Source: Pseudomonadota bacterium (GTDB lineage: Bacteria > Desulfobacterota > Syntrophia > Syntrophales > UBA5619). From it: a stretch of DNA of 7,037 bases. Made by a program: the position numbers and the translations under genes. This document shows positions 4,941 through 7,037 of this stretch, piece after piece; position 1 is the first letter of the stretch; each line of letters starts with the position of its first letter. The stretch spans positions 1-7,037 of the forward strand of contig JAHIMW010000227.1 in NCBI GenBank assembly GCA_018896355.1, read 5' to 3'. Below the pieces are notes generated by a model. That model was not told the origin of the DNA. It made no database searches and was given only the letters and a program-made list of their open reading frames with translations.

Positions 4941-5165
4941 ATGCGGATCACATCAAAAGGTCAGGTCACCATTCCTCAAAATATCCGTGAGCAAATGGGA
5001 TTTCTGGCGAACACGGAGATTGAATTTTTCGTTTCCGGCAATAAGGTGTTTATTCAGAAAGCCGGGAATGACGAAGGGCGTGGGAAGGATCTGATTGCCT
5101 GCATGAAAGGCAAGGGGACCGTGGCTTTGCGCACCGATGAGATTCTGGCCATGACGAGGGAATGA
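4941..5165 (+). CDS. vapB: AbrB/MazE-fold (SpoVT_AbrB) antitoxin, VapB type
   Basis: This 74-residue antitoxin has an N-terminal swapped-hairpin DNA-binding domain, MRITSKGQVTIPQNIREQMG (1-20), followed by TEIEFFVSGNKVFIQKA (25-41). This is the standard AbrB signature. The charged C-terminal tail (42-74) is expected to wrap the toxin. The start is the ATG at 4941, because GGGAGG lies four bases upstream. An upstream in-frame ATG at 4869 would add 24 residues unlike the family and would start before the promoter's -10. The stop overlaps the vapC start by four bases, so translation is coupled. The protein should repress the operon from the repeats near 4903-4925. Confidence 0.88.
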   Translation: MRITSKGQVTIPQNIREQMGFLANTEIEFFVSGNKVFIQKAGNDEGRGKDLIACMKGKGTVALRTDEILAMTRE

Positions 5166-5569
5166 TGGAGATTCTCGTCGACAGCAGCGTTATCCTGGAT
5201 ATCCTGACGGAGGATGGAAGCTGGTTTGCATGGTCGGCGAAAACCTTGGCCGATTGCGCAAGCTCCAATATCCTGGCTGTCAACCCCATCATCTATGCTG
5301 AAGTCTCGATCAGGTTCGAAAAGGTGGAAGAGCTCGACGCGGCGCTGCCGTTAACTTATTTCCGCCGCCTGCCCCTGCCGTGGGAAGCGGCGTTTCTTGC
5401 GGGCAAGTGTTTTCTCGATTATCGTCGTAAAGGCGGGCAAAAAAGATCGCCGTTGCCGGATTTCTATATCGGCGCCCATGCGGAGGTCGGCGGCATGACG
5501 CTGCTGACACGTGATGCCGCCCGCTATCGCACCTATTTCCCCTCCTTGCGGCTCATTGCACCTGCCTGA
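5162..5569 (+). CDS. vapC: PIN-domain ribonuclease toxin, VapC family
   Basis: This 135-residue toxin is a magnesium-dependent RNase; VapC enzymes typically cleave tRNA or rRNA. The four PIN acidic positions are visible: D7 in ILVDSSV, E47 in IYAEVSI, D100 in LPDFYIGAHA, and D118 in LTRDAARY. The fold runs to the end and the length is normal, so it appears active. Two ATGs lie in tandem (5162 and 5165): the first overlaps the vapB stop (ATGA), while the second is better spaced from GAGGG. Either start keeps the domain. The target RNA cannot be predicted from this sequence. REP copy 3 begins about 28 bases after the stop. Confidence 0.92.
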   Translation: MMEILVDSSVILDILTEDGSWFAWSAKTLADCASSNILAVNPIIYAEVSIRFEKVEELDAALPLTYFRRLPLPWEAAFLAGKCFLDYRRKGGQKRSPLPDFYIGAHAEVGGMTLLTRDAARYRTYFPSLRLIAPA

Positions 5570-5596
5570 AATCATGGGGGGCAGATCTTGTGTCGG

Positions 5597-5624
5597 GATA
5601 ATAGGGGAGCTGTCCCCCTATTTT
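5597..5624 (+). repeat. REP palindrome copy 3 (R3)
   Basis: GATAATAGGGG, AGCTGT, CCCCCTATTTT. It has the same orientation as copy 2 and is opposed to copy 4, from which it is separated by about 36 bases. It follows vapC and opens the repeat pair upstream of the RAYT gene. Confidence 0.88.
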
Positions 5625-5660
5625 CCTCTATCTCACGCCCATGTTGGCACAGGATTTAGG

Positions 5661-5685
5661 AAATAGGGGGACAGCTCCCCTATTT
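5661..5685 (-). repeat. REP palindrome copy 4 (R4)
   Basis: AAATAGGGGG, ACAGCT, CCCCTATTT: the exact complement of the core of copies 3 and 5. It ends 16 bases before the RAYT start codon, so it lies in the 5' leader of that gene and could fold over its ribosome site. Confidence 0.88.
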
Positions 5686-5701
5686 CCCATGAAATAAAAT
5701 C

Positions 5702-6391
5702 ATGCCTAGGAGATCCCGCACTATTGCCGTTGGTTATCCCCACCATGTCACCCAGCGGGGGAATGACCGGCGTGTCGTTTTCATCGAAGAAGATGATTAC
5801 TCCCAATACCGGAAGTGGCTCAGCCGGTATGCCCGGAAATACGGCCTCGATATCTGGGCCTATTGCCTGATGCCGAATCATGTCCATGCCGTTGTCGTGC
5901 CTCAAACCCCGGAAGCCCTGGCCCAAACCTTCAACCTCGTCCACATGCAGTATGCCCAATACATCAATGATAAAACACACTCCACGGGGCACGTCTGGCA
6001 AGGGCGGTATTTTTCCTGCGTGCTTGATGAGCCGCATCTGTACGCGGCGATTCGGTATGTGGAGATGAACCCGGTGCGCGGAAAACTGGCCGCATCTGCA
6101 AAGGATTACCCGTGGTCAAGCGCCGGAAGCCATATCTCGGGGCAGCCGGATTCTGTCCTTTCGGGACATTGTTTCCTTACGGACACGGTGAAGGATTGGG
6201 GCCGGTATTTGGCAGAGGATCTGGATCCGACTGCGAAGGATGATCTTATCAAGGCGACAGCCAGTGGCCGTCCATGCGGGGGTGAGGACTTCCTCCGACA
6301 GATGGAGGCCCTGCTGGGGCGGAGATTTATTGCCCTGCCGGCGGGACGTCCCAGCAGCAAGAAAAAAACCGAGGAGCCGGAACAGAAATAG
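5702..6391 (+). CDS. REP-associated tyrosine transposase (RAYT)
   Basis: This 229-residue single-domain Y1/HUH-type transposase (Transposase_17, IS200-like) belongs to the RAYT class that acts on REP hairpins as single-stranded DNA. It shows the order expected: IAVGYPHHVTQRGNDR (8-23), the metal-binding MPNHVH motif with H60 and H62, GHVWQGRYFS (96-105), and RYVEMNPVRGKL, where Y119 is the likely catalytic tyrosine. An Arg/Lys-rich C-terminus ends in KKKTEEPEQK. The frame is intact. The start lacks a good ribosome site. REP copies 3 and 4 lie before it and copy 5 directly after, in opposite orientation, and the TAG stop is inside copy 5. RAYTs are usually single-copy, domesticated and only slowly mobile. 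Confidence 0.93.
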   Translation: MPRRSRTIAVGYPHHVTQRGNDRRVVFIEEDDYSQYRKWLSRYARKYGLDIWAYCLMPNHVHAVVVPQTPEALAQTFNLVHMQYAQYINDKTHSTGHVWQGRYFSCVLDEPHLYAAIRYVEMNPVRGKLAASAKDYPWSSAGSHISGQPDSVLSGHCFLTDTVKDWGRYLAEDLDPTAKDDLIKATASGRPCGGEDFLRQMEALLGRRFIALPAGRPSSKKKTEEPEQK

Positions 6392-6410
6392 GGGAGCTGT
6401 CCCCCTATTT
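6386..6410 (+). repeat. REP palindrome copy 5 (R5), contains the RAYT stop
   Basis: AAATAGGGGAGCTGT then CCCCCTATTT. The TAG at 6389-6391 ends the RAYT gene. It is inverted relative to copy 4, so the transposase gene is bracketed by opposed copies. It may also end transcription before the mazEF promoter, whose -35 begins only five bases later. Confidence 0.88.
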
Positions 6411-6414
6411 CTTC

Positions 6415-6443
6415 TTGACATATCGTATAACGATTGTTATACT
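6415..6443 (+). promoter_or_regulatory. Near-consensus mazEF promoter with palindromic operator
   Basis: TTGACA (6415-6420), a 17-base spacer and TATACT (6438-6443) make one of the strongest promoter matches in the window. GTATAACGATTGTTATAC (6425-6442) is a perfect 7-bp inverted repeat around GATT. It occupies the spacer and most of the -10, where a bound ribbon-helix-helix antitoxin would block RNA polymerase. Operator function is inferred from position and symmetry. Confidence 0.7.
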
Positions 6444-6499
6444 TACACAGGATTTAAATTATTGAGTGTTGCCCCTATGTATTAGAGGAGGTGAATTGT

Positions 6500-6745
6500 A
6501 TGAGGAATTTGAAAACGGCCATTTCAATCCCGGAGAATATTTTTCTTCAGGCCGACGAAACGGCAAAAATGCTGGGATTGAATCGCAGCCGGCTATATGC
6601 GACAGCAATTGCTGAATTCCTGGAGAAGCATCGGGAAGGCAGCGTCAAGGCAAAGTTAAATGAGATCTATGCCCATGAGAATTCTCAGGTCGATCCGATA
6701 TTTAATAAAGCTCAAATGATGGGATTGGCAAAGGAGGACTGGTGA
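6500..6745 (+). CDS. mazE: Ribbon-helix-helix antitoxin of a MazEF-type module
   Basis: This 81-residue protein has an N-terminal ribbon-helix-helix domain: strand KTAISI (5-10), helix around 12-25, turn at GLNRS (26-30), then helix SRLYATAIAEFLEKH (30-44). The acidic C-terminal half (45-81) is expected to bind the toxin. The start is the ATG at 6500: GAGGAGG lies about eight bases upstream. A GTG at 6491 would overlap that site. It appears intact. It should repress its own promoter at the palindrome 6425-6442. A strong AAGGAGG sits in its last codons, followed by an overlapping ATG (6745). Confidence 0.85.
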   Translation: MRNLKTAISIPENIFLQADETAKMLGLNRSRLYATAIAEFLEKHREGSVKAKLNEIYAHENSQVDPIFNKAQMMGLAKEDW

Positions 6746-6780
6746 TGGGAAAGCTACAACAGCGAACTTGTGAGGGCTGA
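6745..6780 (+). other. Possible 11-codon leader frame between mazE and mazF
   Basis: The ATG at 6745-6747 overlaps the mazE stop (TGATG) and has AAGGAGG (6731-6737) well placed before it. The frame reads MGKLQQRTCEG and ends at TGA 6778-6780, three bases before the GTG of mazF and in the same frame. It could be a coupling leader with re-initiation at mazF, or a scar of an earlier, longer start. Confidence 0.3.
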
Positions 6781-6783
6781 GCG

Positions 6784-7037
6784 GTGAAACGGGCTGAAAT
6801 CTGGTGGGCGGACCTACCTGACCCGGCCGGAGCGGGACCGGGATTTCGCAGACCTGTACTGGTGGTTCAGAAAGACGCTTTCAATGAGAGTGCCATATCA
6901 ACGGTCGTTGTTGTCATCATCACCCGGAATCTCCGTTTGGCTGAGGCTCCAGGAAATGTCATGCTGCCGAAGAAAAGCACCGGTCTTCCCCACGATTAGG
7001 TAGCAAATATCTCTCAAATTGTCACCATCGACAAACA
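6784..7037 (+). pseudogene. mazF: MazF-family mRNA interferase, interrupted by amber codon and cut by window end
   Basis: MazF is a PemK-fold endoribonuclease that cuts mRNA at short motifs and is inhibited by MazE. From GTG 6784 the frame reads KRAEIWWADLPDP, then FRRPVLVVQKDAFN (21-34), then STVVVVIITRNLRLAEAPGN (39-58) and TGLPHD, all typical. It stops at TAG 6997-6999 after 71 residues. The next codons in the same frame read VANISQIVTIDK to the edge, exactly how the family continues after LPKDS. The TAG therefore replaces a serine codon, most simply TCG to TAG. About the last 35-40 residues would be lost, including a core strand, so the toxin is probably inactive. TGAGGG upstream is a modest ribosome site for the GTG start. 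Confidence 0.85.

Noticed and set aside
4028..4951. A 307-codon minus-strand open frame opposite the metallophosphoesterase
   Set aside because: It is the antisense shadow of a GC-rich gene; its product is Arg/Pro-rich with no domain, while the plus-strand protein has every phosphoesterase motif.
3721..6410. A CRISPR array made of the repeated GGGGAGCTGTCCCCC unit
   Set aside because: The copies are irregularly spaced, occur in both orientations and have no uniform spacers; a RAYT gene is present, so they are REPs.
6997..6999. Pyrrolysine or other TAG recoding in mazF
   Set aside because: MazF has no need for it, the position is an ordinary serine in the family, and the RAYT gene uses TAG as a normal stop nearby; a nonsense mutation is simpler.

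Overview
This 7-kb window looks like an accessory, repeat-rich piece of a bacterial chromosome. Mixed base composition, several toxin-antitoxin (TA) modules, a REP-associated tyrosine transposase with its own palindromes, and common proteobacterial intergenic repeats suggest a Gram-negative, perhaps a Desulfobacterota/deltaproteobacterial-type genome. That assignment is inference: there is no rRNA or other marker gene to confirm it.

Layout. Positions 1-245 hold no gene but contain a large imperfect inverted repeat (76-226). A small hypothetical reading frame (246-407, minus) follows. It is cut off by an IS110-family insertion sequence of the IS1111 subgroup (about 462-2013), whose transposase is read on the minus strand. 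The element has 13-bp inverted repeats and a long non-coding 3' flank expected to encode its guide (bridge/seek) RNA. A REP-like hairpin sits just outside its other end. From 2092 to 2923 lies a graveyard: a HigB/Gp49-type toxin gene split by a 140-bp MITE-like element with a 7-bp target duplication and missing its C-terminus, a frameshifted small antitoxin-like fragment, and an internally deleted NAD-dependent epimerase remnant.

From 2957 onward come three further TA modules: mqsRA (3003-3714, apparently intact, with promoter and repeated operator-like sites), vapBC (4941-5569, apparently intact, overlapping genes) and mazEF (6500 to the window end, mazE intact, mazF interrupted by an amber codon). 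Between them lie a GC-rich metallophosphoesterase gene (3926-4843) and a RAYT transposase gene (5702-6391).

Five copies of one polar palindrome (core GGGGAGCTGTCCCCC or its complement) punctuate the region at about 3724, 3847, 5600, 5661 and 6386. Two are in inverted pairs, and two bracket the RAYT gene, so the RAYT is very likely the enzyme that mobilises this repeat family. The last copy supplies the RAYT stop codon.

The TA modules are each self-regulating units rather than parts of one pathway. The window reads as a TA/mobile-element island in active decay. I see no convincing wholly new multi-gene system. The best leads are the IS1111 guide RNA region, the RAYT/REP unit, the MITE in the toxin gene, the mazF amber codon and the unexplained inverted repeat at 76-226.
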